Assembly (NCBI RefSeq): GCF_004028635.1
Contig: NZ_RQJW01000009.1
Span: forward strand, 186,001 to 250,000
Length of the DNA stretch: 64,000 nt
Reading direction: 5' to 3'
Origin: Streptomyces cyaneus
Lineage (GTDB): Bacteria; Actinomycetota; Actinomycetes; Streptomycetales; Streptomycetaceae
A program made the translations under genes and the position numbers. Below, piece after piece: positions 54,137-62,251 of the stretch (positions are counted from its first letter, which is position 1; each line of letters begins with the position of its first letter). The notes beneath the pieces were generated by a model. It had not been told where the DNA came from, searched no databases, and was given only the letters and a program-made list of their open reading frames with translations.

Positions 54137-55249
54137 ATGCCGACATTCGACGTGTATGCCAACGACCCGGGGGAACCGATCTGGCAGGTGCCGGCGAGCG
54201 GCGCGGCCCGTTTCAGCTGGGAGTACGACGACGGCCGCGAACGGCTGCTGGCCCTGTACCAGAAGGGCAAGGACAAGCAGTGGGACGGGCAGCTGAGGAT
54301 CGACTGGGACCTGGAGGTCGATCCGTACGACGCGCTCGGTACGCCGGAAGAGGCGATGGCGCTGTACGGGACGCCGTACTGGGCGAAGATGAACGAGCGG
54401 GAGCGGGGCGAGCTGCGCAAGCACTACGCCTCCTGGCAGTTCAGCCAGTTTCTGCACGGTGAGCAGGGCGCGATGATCTGTGCGGCGCGGATCGTGGAGT
54501 CGGTGCCCGACATGGACGCGAAGTTCTACTCGGCGACCCAGACGATGGACGAGGCGCGGCATGCCGAGATCTACGGGCGCTTTCTGCACGAGAAGATCGG
54601 GATGGTCTATCCGATCAACGACAACCTTCAGTCGTTGCTGGGTGACACGCTGCGTGACAGTCGTTGGGACATGCCGTACCTCGGTATGCAGGTGCTGATC
54701 GAGGGGCTCGCCCTTGCTGCCTTCGGCATGATCCGGGACACCACCAACAAGCCGCTGCCCAAGCAGATCCTGGCGTATGTGATGCAGGACGAGGCTCGGC
54801 ACGTGGCCTTCGGGCGTATGGCGCTGAGGGACTACTACAAGCAGCTCACCGATGCCGAGCTCCGGGAACGCGAGGAGTTCGTCATCGAGGGCTGCTATCT
54901 GATGCGCGACCGGCTGCGGGGCGTGGAGGTCCTGGAGAACTTCGGCATTCCGAAGGCCGAGGCGGAACAGCTCAGCGAGCGGTCCGAGTTTCTGCAGCTG
55001 TTCCGCCGACTGCTCTTCTCCCGCATCGTCCCCTGTGTGAAGGACATCGGGCTGTGGGGCGAGCGCCTGCAGCAGGCCTATGTGGACATGGGGGTGTTCG
55101 AGCTGGGGGACTCGAATCTGGACCTGCTGATGGCCCAGGACGAGGAGATCGCCGAGAAGCTCGACGCCGAGCGCTTCGCGGCGGAGGAGCGGGAGCGGGT
55201 GGCGGAGGTGGGGGAGGCGATCGAGGCGGGGCAACGCCTCACTGGTTGA
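54137..55249 (+). CDS. Ferritin-like di-iron protein
   Basis: This protein of about 370 residues has a ferritin-like helical bundle with two carboxylate-histidine motifs, QTMDEARHAEIYGRFL near residue 135 and YVMQDEARHVAFGRMA near residue 215, plus HGEQGAMICAARIVESVP. This is the same EARH pattern as in its divergent neighbour, so both are probably oxidases or oxygenases with bound iron. The reaction is unknown. ATG 54137 has no clear ribosome site; GTG 54122 is possible and the mRNA may be leaderless. Confidence 0.82.
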   Translation: MPTFDVYANDPGEPIWQVPASGAARFSWEYDDGRERLLALYQKGKDKQWDGQLRIDWDLEVDPYDALGTPEEAMALYGTPYWAKMNERERGELRKHYASWQFSQFLHGEQGAMICAARIVESVPDMDAKFYSATQTMDEARHAEIYGRFLHEKIGMVYPINDNLQSLLGDTLRDSRWDMPYLGMQVLIEGLALAAFGMIRDTTNKPLPKQILAYVMQDEARHVAFGRMALRDYYKQLTDAELREREEFVIEGCYLMRDRLRGVEVLENFGIPKAEAEQLSERSEFLQLFRRLLFSRIVPCVKDIGLWGERLQQAYVDMGVFELGDSNLDLLMAQDEEIAEKLDAERFAAEERERVAEVGEAIEAGQRLTG

Positions 55250-55329
55250 TCACTCGATGGGGCGGCGAATCGCTGTTCGTCCTGGGTACGCTGACTGTGC
55301 CAGGCAGACTCCGCCCCATGGGAGTAATC

Positions 55330-55965
55330 ATGAGCGCCGCACGCGAGTACGGGCTGGATGACTACGAGTGGCCCCGTCCGCCCGAGGGCGGCTGGACGGC
55401 GGATGACCTGGACCGGCTCCCGAATCTTCCTCCGCACACGGAGCTGATCGACGGGAGTCTCGTTTTCGTGAGTCCGCAGACCCGCTTTCACCTGCGCACG
55501 ATCCGGCTTCTGGAGTACGCCCTGCTCAGTCAGGCGCCGGATGCGTACGACGTCGACCGGGAGTTCAGCGTCAAGCTGGATCGACGCAACCGACCCGAGC
55601 CTGACGTCCTGGTGTACCGGGCGGACGCCGATACCGGACCGCATCAGACCTGGCACCATTCCGATGCCGTCGTCCTCGCCATCGAAGTCGTCTCCGAGGA
55701 CTCCGTGGAACGCGATCGGGAGGTCAAGCCCCGCAAATACGCGGCAGCGGGCATTCCGTACTTCTGGCGCGTGGAGGAGAGCAAGGGCCTGCCCGTGGTC
55801 TACACCTACGAGCTCGATCGATCCACGAACACGTACACCATCACCGGCATCCACCACGACCGGCTGAAGCTGACCGTCCCGTTCCCCCTCACCATCGAGC
55901 TCACCGCCATCAACCGCCGACCGCCGGTCGCACCTCCCTCGGAGTACCCGGACCCACAGGCCTGA
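55330..55965 (+). CDS. Uma2 family (DUF820) endonuclease-like protein
   Basis: This 211-residue protein is a Uma2/DUF820 PD-(D/E)XK-fold protein. HTELIDGSLVFVSPQTRFHL supplies the early Glu, RRNRPEPDVLVYRAD the active-site Asp, and VVLAIEVVSEDSVERDREVK with KPRKYAAAGIPYFW the Glu-x-x and Lys. Such genes are abundant in Streptomyces and Cyanobacteria, with unclear roles. The ATG at 55330 has GGGAG 6 bp upstream. It follows the ferritin-like gene and its 3' end overlaps the convergent DUF3291 gene by 56 bp. Confidence 0.85.
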   Translation: MSAAREYGLDDYEWPRPPEGGWTADDLDRLPNLPPHTELIDGSLVFVSPQTRFHLRTIRLLEYALLSQAPDAYDVDREFSVKLDRRNRPEPDVLVYRADADTGPHQTWHHSDAVVLAIEVVSEDSVERDREVKPRKYAAAGIPYFWRVEESKGLPVVYTYELDRSTNTYTITGIHHDRLKLTVPFPLTIELTAINRRPPVAPPSEYPDPQA

Positions 55966-56431
55966 TCCTCGGCGGGAACGACGTCCGCAGCGTGAAGGCG
56001 TACGGCGTGGGTCCCTGCGCCCGCAGGTGCAGCAACCGCGCCTCCGCCTCCGCGACCGTCGGGCGGTGGCCCGCGGGGACCCACCACAGGGTCGTCATGG
56101 CCTCCTGCACCCGCTCGAACCACTCGCGGCGGCGGGCCAGCATCTCGCGGTGGCGGCCCTGGTACATGTACGCCGTCAGGGCGTCCGTGTCGCGCCACAT
56201 GGTCAGGTTGATGATCAGCCACTCGTCCCCGAAGACGCTCACATCCGTCGCGTCGCCGGAGTCGCCCTTCAGCCGCCACACGAAGCCGTCAGCGGCCTCC
56301 GCGTCGGCGTTCACGGGGTCGAGGTTGTCGACGAAGTCCTTCAACTGCGGGGAGTCCAGCGGGGCCTTGAGGCGCGCGATGTTGACCTGGGCGAGTTCGT
56401 AGGCGGCTTCCGGGGCGGTTGATGTCGTCAT
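55910..56431 (-). CDS. DUF3291 family protein
   Basis: This 173-residue protein (ELAQVNIARLKAPLDSPQLK, then DFVDNLDPVNADAEAADGFV; later VFGDEWLIINLTMW and WFERVQEAMTTLWWVPAGHR) matches the DUF3291 alpha/beta-barrel-like (antibiotic-biosynthesis-monooxygenase-like) family. Function is unknown. The end overlaps the Uma2 gene. It is divergent from the CvnA-like kinase gene by about 170 bp. Confidence 0.8.
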   Translation of the reverse strand: MTTSTAPEAAYELAQVNIARLKAPLDSPQLKDFVDNLDPVNADAEAADGFVWRLKGDSGDATDVSVFGDEWLIINLTMWRDTDALTAYMYQGRHREMLARRREWFERVQEAMTTLWWVPAGHRPTVAEAEARLLHLRAQGPTPYAFTLRTSFPPRIRPVGPGTPREVRPAVGG

Positions 56432-56598
56432 GGACCGAACGATAGGTCGGGCCCGTCGGCAGGCCCAGAGGGCGTCTCAGTACGTGGGCACATGTCCCTC
56501 TTTCACAGGCGGGAGGGCGCGTGCGTGAGTACCTGTGTACCGGCGTCTTACGGACGGGAAACCGTGCCCTGACCGGCCCGCCCGTAGCGTCATGGGGC

Positions 56599-58566
56599 AT
56601 GACGGGGAATGTACTGACCACCCTCCGCTCCATCGTCCGCCGCCCGGCCGCCCTTCCCGGCTGGAGCTCGATTCGTGGCCGGATGGCCATCGTGCTGGCC
56701 GTTCCGACCTGTCTGCTGCTCGCTCTCATCGGGCTCGGCGTCGCCGACCGGGCCGCCGACTGGTCCGCCGCCCAGGAGACCGAGGCGCATGTCGGGGTGC
56801 TGTTGCGGGCCCAAGAGCTCGTCAGGGAAGTGCAGCGCGAACGCGGGCTGACCAACGGGCTGTTGGGGGGTGAGGAGGAGTACCGCGACGACGTCGCCGC
56901 GCAGCGCGGCCGCACCGACGAGGCACGGGACGCCCTGCGCGGCGCGGTCGACGAGGAGAGCGGTGCGCTGCCCGGCGCCGCCGTCTCCGCGCTGCGGGCC
57001 GCCGACGTTCCCCTCGCCGCCCTCACCGCGACTCGCGAGGACGTCGACGCCGGTACCGCCGACCGTGCCGCCACCCTGCGGACGTACACCAAGGCCGTCA
57101 CGGCCCTCATCGACGCCGAGTCGGCCGGCGCCCCGGACGGTGACCGGCGTATCGCGCAGGGCGTGCAGGCGCTCCAGGCGCTCGCGCGGGCCACCGAGGC
57201 CGTCGCTCTCGAACGAGGCTCCCTCAACGGGGTGTTCGCGGCCGGGCGGTTCCGTTCCGGTGAATACCTCGGCTTCACCGAGGTCCGGGCCACCCGGGTG
57301 GCCGCGCTGGGGCAGTTCCGGCAACTCGCGGGGGGAGATGAGGAGTCCGCGCTCGACCATGCCTTCGGTACGGCTGCCGCGCGCCGGGTCGTCGGGTACG
57401 AGGCTCGGGCCGAGCGGGGGGCCGACGGCTCCGCGCTCTCCGTCGCCCCCGGCCGCTGGTGGGCCGACATGACGACCCTCGTCGACGATCTGCACGGAGT
57501 GCAGCGGGCCGTCGGGGACGACGTGCGGGAGCGGGCCGCCGAGGCCGGTTCCGCCGCCACGCGTCAGCTCGGTGGGTTCCTCGCCCTCGGGGCGCTGATC
57601 CTCGGCGTGGCCGTCGCGCTCGCCGTCTTCTCGGCCCGCTCCATCACCCGGCCGCTGGGCGCCCTCGCCGACGAGGCGGACGCCGTTGCCGGGAGCCGGC
57701 TGCCCGAGGCCGTCCGGCGGATCCAGGAGGCCGACCCCGACGCCCCGCCCGCGCCGGAGTTCGCGCGGCCCGAAACACCGGGAGGCGCACGGGAGATCAG
57801 CCGGCTGGCCGCCGCCCTGCGCAACGTCGAGGACACCGCCGTCGGACTCGCCGCCCAGCAGGCCGTCCTGCGCCGCACCAGCACCGAGTCCCTGGCCAGC
57901 CTCGGCCGCCGCAACCAGAGCCTGCTCAACCGGCAGCTCGGTCTGATCACCACCCTGGAGAGCCAGGAACTCGACCCGGACGCCCTCGCCGAGCTCTTCG
58001 AACTCGACCACCTGGCCACGCGCATGCGCCGCAACGCCGAGTCCCTGCTGGTGCTCGCCGGTGAGGAATCGCCGGCCCGGTCCTGGAAGGGCACCGTCGC
58101 CGTCGCCGACGTGGTGCGGTCGGCCGTGTCGGAGGTCGAGCAGTACCGCAGGGTGGCGGCGGTGGACATCCAGCAGTGCGGTGTCCGCGGCCACTGCGTC
58201 GCCGAACTGTCCCATCTCCTCGCCGAGTTGGTGGAGAACGCGCTGATGTTCAGCCCGCCCAAGCAGCCCGTCGAGGTCTACGGCTGGCGGGACGGTACCG
58301 AGTACTGCCTGGCCGTCGTGGACCGCGGGATCGGGATGACCCCGCAGCGCATGGCCGAGTCCAACGCCGTACTGTCCGGCAAGGGCGACTCCCTGCACAC
58401 CGCCCCGACCAGGTTCCTCGGCCACCACGTCGTCGGCGCCCTCGCCGCCCGCCTCGGCGCCCATGTCGAGCTCCGCCCCACCCAGGGCACGGGCGTCACC
58501 GCGTACGTCGCCCTGCCCGCCGTCCTGATCCAGGAGCCGACGTCAACCGCCGTCATGCGAGGTTGA
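56599..58566 (+). CDS. Orphan CvnA-like sensor histidine kinase with nitrate-sensor domain
   Basis: This 655-residue protein repeats the CvnA layout: membrane segment ~27-50, extracytoplasmic nitrate/nitrite-sensor-like helical domain with LVREVQRERGLTNGLLGG near 75, second membrane segment ~325-345 (LGALILGVAVALAVFSAR), HAMP, then FELDHLATRMRRNAESLLVL and HATPase VAELSHLLAELVENALMFSP. It lacks cvnB-cvnD partners and the long acidic tail. The ATG at 56599 starts just before the first membrane segment. Its 3' end overlaps the convergent PBP gene by 24 bp. Confidence 0.88.
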   Translation: MTGNVLTTLRSIVRRPAALPGWSSIRGRMAIVLAVPTCLLLALIGLGVADRAADWSAAQETEAHVGVLLRAQELVREVQRERGLTNGLLGGEEEYRDDVAAQRGRTDEARDALRGAVDEESGALPGAAVSALRAADVPLAALTATREDVDAGTADRAATLRTYTKAVTALIDAESAGAPDGDRRIAQGVQALQALARATEAVALERGSLNGVFAAGRFRSGEYLGFTEVRATRVAALGQFRQLAGGDEESALDHAFGTAAARRVVGYEARAERGADGSALSVAPGRWWADMTTLVDDLHGVQRAVGDDVRERAAEAGSAATRQLGGFLALGALILGVAVALAVFSARSITRPLGALADEADAVAGSRLPEAVRRIQEADPDAPPAPEFARPETPGGAREISRLAAALRNVEDTAVGLAAQQAVLRRTSTESLASLGRRNQSLLNRQLGLITTLESQELDPDALAELFELDHLATRMRRNAESLLVLAGEESPARSWKGTVAVADVVRSAVSEVEQYRRVAAVDIQQCGVRGHCVAELSHLLAELVENALMFSPPKQPVEVYGWRDGTEYCLAVVDRGIGMTPQRMAESNAVLSGKGDSLHTAPTRFLGHHVVGALAARLGAHVELRPTQGTGVTAYVALPAVLIQEPTSTAVMRG

Positions 58567-60018
58567 CTTCAGTACCGCCTCCATCACCGCCCGCGCGATC
58601 GGCGCCGCGTCACCGCCCCCGCTGATCTCACCCCGGTCCGCGTCGGCGTCCTCCACGACCACCGCGACCGCGACCTTGGGCTCCAGGTCGCGGTCGCCCT
58701 GCGCCCAGGAGACGAACCAGGCGTACGGCGTCCCGGAGTTGCCGAGGCCGTGCTGGGCCGTGCCGGTCTTGCCGCCGACCGTCGCGCCGGGGATCCAGGC
58801 GTTGGTGCCGGTGCCCTCGCGCACCGCGTCCGCCATCAGCTCCTTCAGCAGGCGGGCGGTCGACGGGCGCATGGCCTCCCGCGTCGGCCGCGACCCGGCC
58901 GTCGCGACCGTGGAACCGCTCGCCCGGGTCGTGCGCTCCACCAGATAGGGCGAGCGCACCTGCCCGCCGTTCGCCACGGCCGCCGCGACCATCGCCATCT
59001 GCAGCGGAGTGGCCCGCGTGTTGTACTGGCCGATCGACGACAGGGCGAGCTGCGCCCGGTCCACCTTCGGGTCGAAGGTGGACTCCGCCACCGAGAACGG
59101 GATCCTCACGTCCGCGTCGTTGAAGCCGAACGCCCCGGCCGTCGCCGCCATCCGCCGCGCCCCCACCCGCACCCCCAGCTTGGCGAACACCGTGTTGCAC
59201 GACCACTCGAACGCTTTCCGCAGCGGAACGTCCTCGCAGCCCTCGGACTCGTTCGTCAGCCTGGTCCTGGTGCCCGGGAGGCGGTAGGGATCCGGGGAGT
59301 CGGTCGGCTCGTCCAGGTCCTCGACCACGCCCGCGTCCAACGCCGCCGCCGCCGTCACCACCTTGAAGGTCGAGCCCGGCGGATACGTCTTGCGCACCGC
59401 CCGGTTCAGCATCGGCTTGTCCGCGTCGCCGTTCAGCGACTTCCAGGACCGGGCCACGGACGAGCCGTTCCCCGACAGCACGGACGGGTCGTACGACGGG
59501 GCGGACACGAGGGCCAGGATCCGCCCGGTCGCCGGTTCGATCGCCGCCACCGCGCCCTTGCGGCCGGCCAGCCCCTCGTACGCCGCCTCCTGCGCGCCCC
59601 GGTGCAGGGTGGTGACCACGTCGCCGCCGGGGTTCCGGTCGCGGGCCAGGTCGTTCCACAGCGGGAACGGCGACAGCAGCGGGTCCGTGCCGGACAGGAC
59701 GCCGTCCTCGGTGTGCTCCAGAAGCGTCGTGCCGTAGACCTGGGAGGCGTAGCCGGTGACGGGGGCGTACATCGGGCCGTTGGTGTACGTCCGCTCGTAG
59801 CGGAGGTGCTCGCCGGTGTCGTGGGATCCGGTGACCGGTTCGCGGCCGACCAGGATGTCGCCGCGCGGCTGTCCGTAACGGGCGATGGTGGTGCGGCGGT
59901 TGGCGATGTTGTCGCCGTAGGAGGGGGCCTCGAAGACCTGTAGGTGGGTGGCGTTCACCAGCAGCGCGATCAGCAGCAGGGCGCAGAAGAACGCGGCATG
60001 GCGGATGTACCGGGTCAT
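58543..60018 (-). CDS. Class B penicillin-binding protein (transpeptidase)
   Basis: This 491-residue protein is anchored by one N-terminal helix (HAAFFCALLLIALLVNATHL). The transpeptidase motifs are SxxK at Ser216 (PPGSTFKV), SxN at Ser273 (EWSCNTVF), and KTGT at 417-420 (VGGKTGTAQ). It is of the Mycobacterium PbpA type, small, with no N-terminal pedestal of full size. It lies 31 bp downstream of an FtsW/RodA gene and forms a SEDS/bPBP pair making new peptidoglycan, apart from the division cluster. Confidence 0.93.
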   Translation of the reverse strand: MTRYIRHAAFFCALLLIALLVNATHLQVFEAPSYGDNIANRRTTIARYGQPRGDILVGREPVTGSHDTGEHLRYERTYTNGPMYAPVTGYASQVYGTTLLEHTEDGVLSGTDPLLSPFPLWNDLARDRNPGGDVVTTLHRGAQEAAYEGLAGRKGAVAAIEPATGRILALVSAPSYDPSVLSGNGSSVARSWKSLNGDADKPMLNRAVRKTYPPGSTFKVVTAAAALDAGVVEDLDEPTDSPDPYRLPGTRTRLTNESEGCEDVPLRKAFEWSCNTVFAKLGVRVGARRMAATAGAFGFNDADVRIPFSVAESTFDPKVDRAQLALSSIGQYNTRATPLQMAMVAAAVANGGQVRSPYLVERTTRASGSTVATAGSRPTREAMRPSTARLLKELMADAVREGTGTNAWIPGATVGGKTGTAQHGLGNSGTPYAWFVSWAQGDRDLEPKVAVAVVVEDADADRGEISGGGDAAPIARAVMEAVLKSTSHDGG

Positions 60019-60049
60019 CGGGCGGCCTCCGCACGCTCGTCGGGTCCCG

Positions 60050-61441
60050 TCATACGGCGGCCTCCTCGCCCTTGGGGACGCCGAGCCGGCTGCGTGACCT
60101 GTCGCTCACCCGGATCAGCAGCGCCACCATCGCCCAGTTGGTGACCACCGACGAGCCGCCCTGCGCCAGGAACGGCATCGCCATGCCCGTCAGCGGGATC
60201 AGGCCCGTCACCCCGCCCGCGATCACGAACACCTGGAGCGCCACGATCGAGGCGAGCCCCACCGCGAGCAGCCGGCCGAAGGGGTCCCGCAGGGCGAGGC
60301 CCGCCCGGTAGCCGCGCTCCACCAGCAGGCCGTAGAGGAGGAAGATCGCCGACAGTCCCGCCAGGCCCAGCTCCTCCCCGGCCGTCGCCAGGATGAAGTC
60401 CGACTTGGCCGCGAAGCCGATCAGGATCGAGTGGCCGAGGCCCAGTCCCGTGCCGAGCACACCGCCCGCCGCGAAGGCGAACAGCGACTGGGACAACTGG
60501 TTGGGGCCCTGGCCCGCGTCGATCGACGCGAACGGATGCTGCCAGTCCTCGACCCTGCTGTGCACATGCGGCTCCAGCTGGCCGACGGCCACCGCGCCGA
60601 GCGCCGCGAGCAGCAGGCCGAGCGCGATCCAGCCGGTGCGGCCGGTGGCGACGTACAGCAGGACCACGAACAGGCCGAAGAACAGCAGTGACGTGCCCAG
60701 GTCGCGTTCGAGGACGAGTACACCCACGCTCAGCAGCCAGATGGCGACGATCGGGCCGAGGACGCGCCCGGTGGGCAGTTGCAGCCGGTCCATCCCGAGG
60801 ACACGACGGCCCGTGTACGCCAGCGCACTGCGGTTGGCGGCCAGATACGCCGCGAAGAACACCGCGAGCAGCACCTTCGCGAACTCGCCGGGCTGGATGG
60901 AGAACCCGGCGATCCGGATCCAGATACGGGCGCCGTTCACGGACGGGAAGAAGATCGGCAGGGTCAGCAGCACGAGCGCGGCGACGACACAGACGTACGA
61001 GTAGCGCTGGAGCACCCGATGGTCGCGCAGCACGAGCACGACCACGATGAACAGCGCCACCCCCAGCGTGGACCACACGAGTTGGGTGGGTGCCGCGTGG
61101 TCGCCCGGTGTCTCCAGGTCGAGCCGGTAGATCAGGACCAGGCCGAGGCCGTTGAGCAGCACGCCGATCGGCAGCAGCAGCGGGTCGGCGCAGGGGGCGC
61201 GCAGGCGCACCGCCAGATGGGCGACCAACGCGAGCACGCCGAGCCCGGCGCCGTAACCGGCGGCACCGGGCGGGACGGTGCCGTTCTTGGCGAGGCCGAC
61301 CGCGCAGTAGCCGTACACGGAGAGCAGGACGGCCACGACGATCAGGGCCAGTTCGATGCCACGGCGCCGGGGGAGCGGTACGGCGGGAGCGGGCGCGTCC
61401 GCTGCCACCAGGGTGGTTCCGGTGGTTCCGGCCTTGGTCAT
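60050..61441 (-). CDS. FtsW/RodA/SpoVE family SEDS glycosyltransferase
   Basis: This 463-residue membrane protein of the SEDS family polymerises lipid II in the membrane. About ten hydrophobic segments are present. Conserved parts are AKVLLAVFFAAYLAANRSAL, LERDLGTSLLFFGLFVVLLY, KSDFILATAGEELGLAGLSA and the C-terminal MPFLAQGGSSVVTNWAMVAL. It is placed directly before the class B PBP on the same strand, and the pair is a glycan polymerase/transpeptidase unit. The start at 61441 is the first ATG before the first membrane helix. Confidence 0.93.
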   Translation of the reverse strand: MTKAGTTGTTLVAADAPAPAVPLPRRRGIELALIVVAVLLSVYGYCAVGLAKNGTVPPGAAGYGAGLGVLALVAHLAVRLRAPCADPLLLPIGVLLNGLGLVLIYRLDLETPGDHAAPTQLVWSTLGVALFIVVVLVLRDHRVLQRYSYVCVVAALVLLTLPIFFPSVNGARIWIRIAGFSIQPGEFAKVLLAVFFAAYLAANRSALAYTGRRVLGMDRLQLPTGRVLGPIVAIWLLSVGVLVLERDLGTSLLFFGLFVVLLYVATGRTGWIALGLLLAALGAVAVGQLEPHVHSRVEDWQHPFASIDAGQGPNQLSQSLFAFAAGGVLGTGLGLGHSILIGFAAKSDFILATAGEELGLAGLSAIFLLYGLLVERGYRAGLALRDPFGRLLAVGLASIVALQVFVIAGGVTGLIPLTGMAMPFLAQGGSSVVTNWAMVALLIRVSDRSRSRLGVPKGEEAAV

Positions 61442-61484
61442 GCCCGGAACTTACCCAAATAGTCCGTCTTGTGTGCCTTACGGC

Positions 61485-62036
61485 TCAGCACCAGCGCGGC
61501 GCGGGCCCGACGTTGTCGATGAACCGGGCCGCTCCCCAGGCCCAGGTGCCGTCCGCGAGCAGGTACCACAGGGGGTTGCCCTGGACCCGCTGGCCCGGCG
61601 TCTTGCAGAAGATCCTGACGATGTCGCCCCGGTGGACGACCCGGATCACCTGGCTGCGTCGGTTGGGTGCACTGCGCAACAGCAGGGTGTTCGCGGTGAC
61701 GCGCCCCAGGGCGAACCGACGCCCGTCGTTGCCCCAGTCGCCACGGCCCCCGCCCCCGTCGCCGCCCTGGCCTCCGCCGCCGTCGCCGCCCTGGATGCCG
61801 CCCCCGTCACCGCCCTGACCTCCGCCCCCGTCACCGCCCTGTACTCCGCCCCCGTCGCCCCCGGATCCGCCCCAGTCCCCCTCGGAGTCGCCCTGGGGCC
61901 CACTCCAGTCCTCCTGGGACTCGCTGGAGTTCCCCTCGGTCCCCCAGTCGTCGTCGGCGACGGCAGGCGTGGCGGCAGCCGCGATGGCGAGAGCGCCGGC
62001 GGCTATGGATATGGCGAGGCGGGACCGCAGGGCCAT
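61485..62036 (-). CDS. Secreted SH3-like domain protein with Gly/Asp repeat linker
   Basis: This 183-residue protein has a signal peptide at ~1-27 (LAISIAAGALAIAAAATPAV, then ADDDWG), a Gly/Asp/Gln-rich linker at ~40-100 made of repeated GGDGGG units, and a C-terminal SH3-type domain (ALGRVTANTLLLRSAPNRRS, IVRIFCKTPGQRVQ, GTWAWGAARFIDN). SH3-like domains of this kind bind cell wall. The linker is encoded by 24-bp tandem units. It is downstream of the FtsW start on the same strand, separated by about 40 bp. Confidence 0.82.
   Translation of the reverse strand: MALRSRLAISIAAGALAIAAAATPAVADDDWGTEGNSSESQEDWSGPQGDSEGDWGGSGGDGGGVQGGDGGGGQGGDGGGIQGGDGGGGQGGDGGGGRGDWGNDGRRFALGRVTANTLLLRSAPNRRSQVIRVVHRGDIVRIFCKTPGQRVQGNPLWYLLADGTWAWGAARFIDNVGPAPRWC
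61758..61853. repeat. 24-bp tandem minisatellite inside the SH3-like gene
   Basis: Four consecutive 24-bp units start at 61758, 61782, 61806 and 61830, each beginning GTC (G/A)CC GCC CTG on the plus strand, with a partial fifth at 61854. They code for eight-residue Gly/Asp/Gln units. Confidence 0.8.
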
Positions 62037-62131
62037 GGGGTACCTCCAGGAGAGGGGTGACGAACCTGACTAACCGCCACATTAGGAGCGCATCAGTAAG
62101 GCCGCGCGCCACGCTGGGCCATAGGAGCGCA

Positions 62132-62188
62132 GCGCCCCGAAGGGGCGCGGGGCAGCGTCGATATGCGGCTCCGCCGCGTGGGCGCGAC
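62132..62188 (+). repeat. Interspersed intergenic repeat, copy B
   Basis: A hairpin GCGCCCC-GAA-GGGGCGC (62132-62148) is followed by 62164-62188, identical in reverse complement to 52975-52999, including GCGG-CT-CCGC (62165-62174). It lies in the 215-bp space between the SH3-like gene and a sensor kinase gene, which otherwise shows no gene. Confidence 0.7.
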
Positions 62189-62251
62189 AAGCCCCCACAA
62201 CCCGCAGCCGGCAAACACCCGGTGGACCCGAGCTCTCAGTCGCCGGACTCC

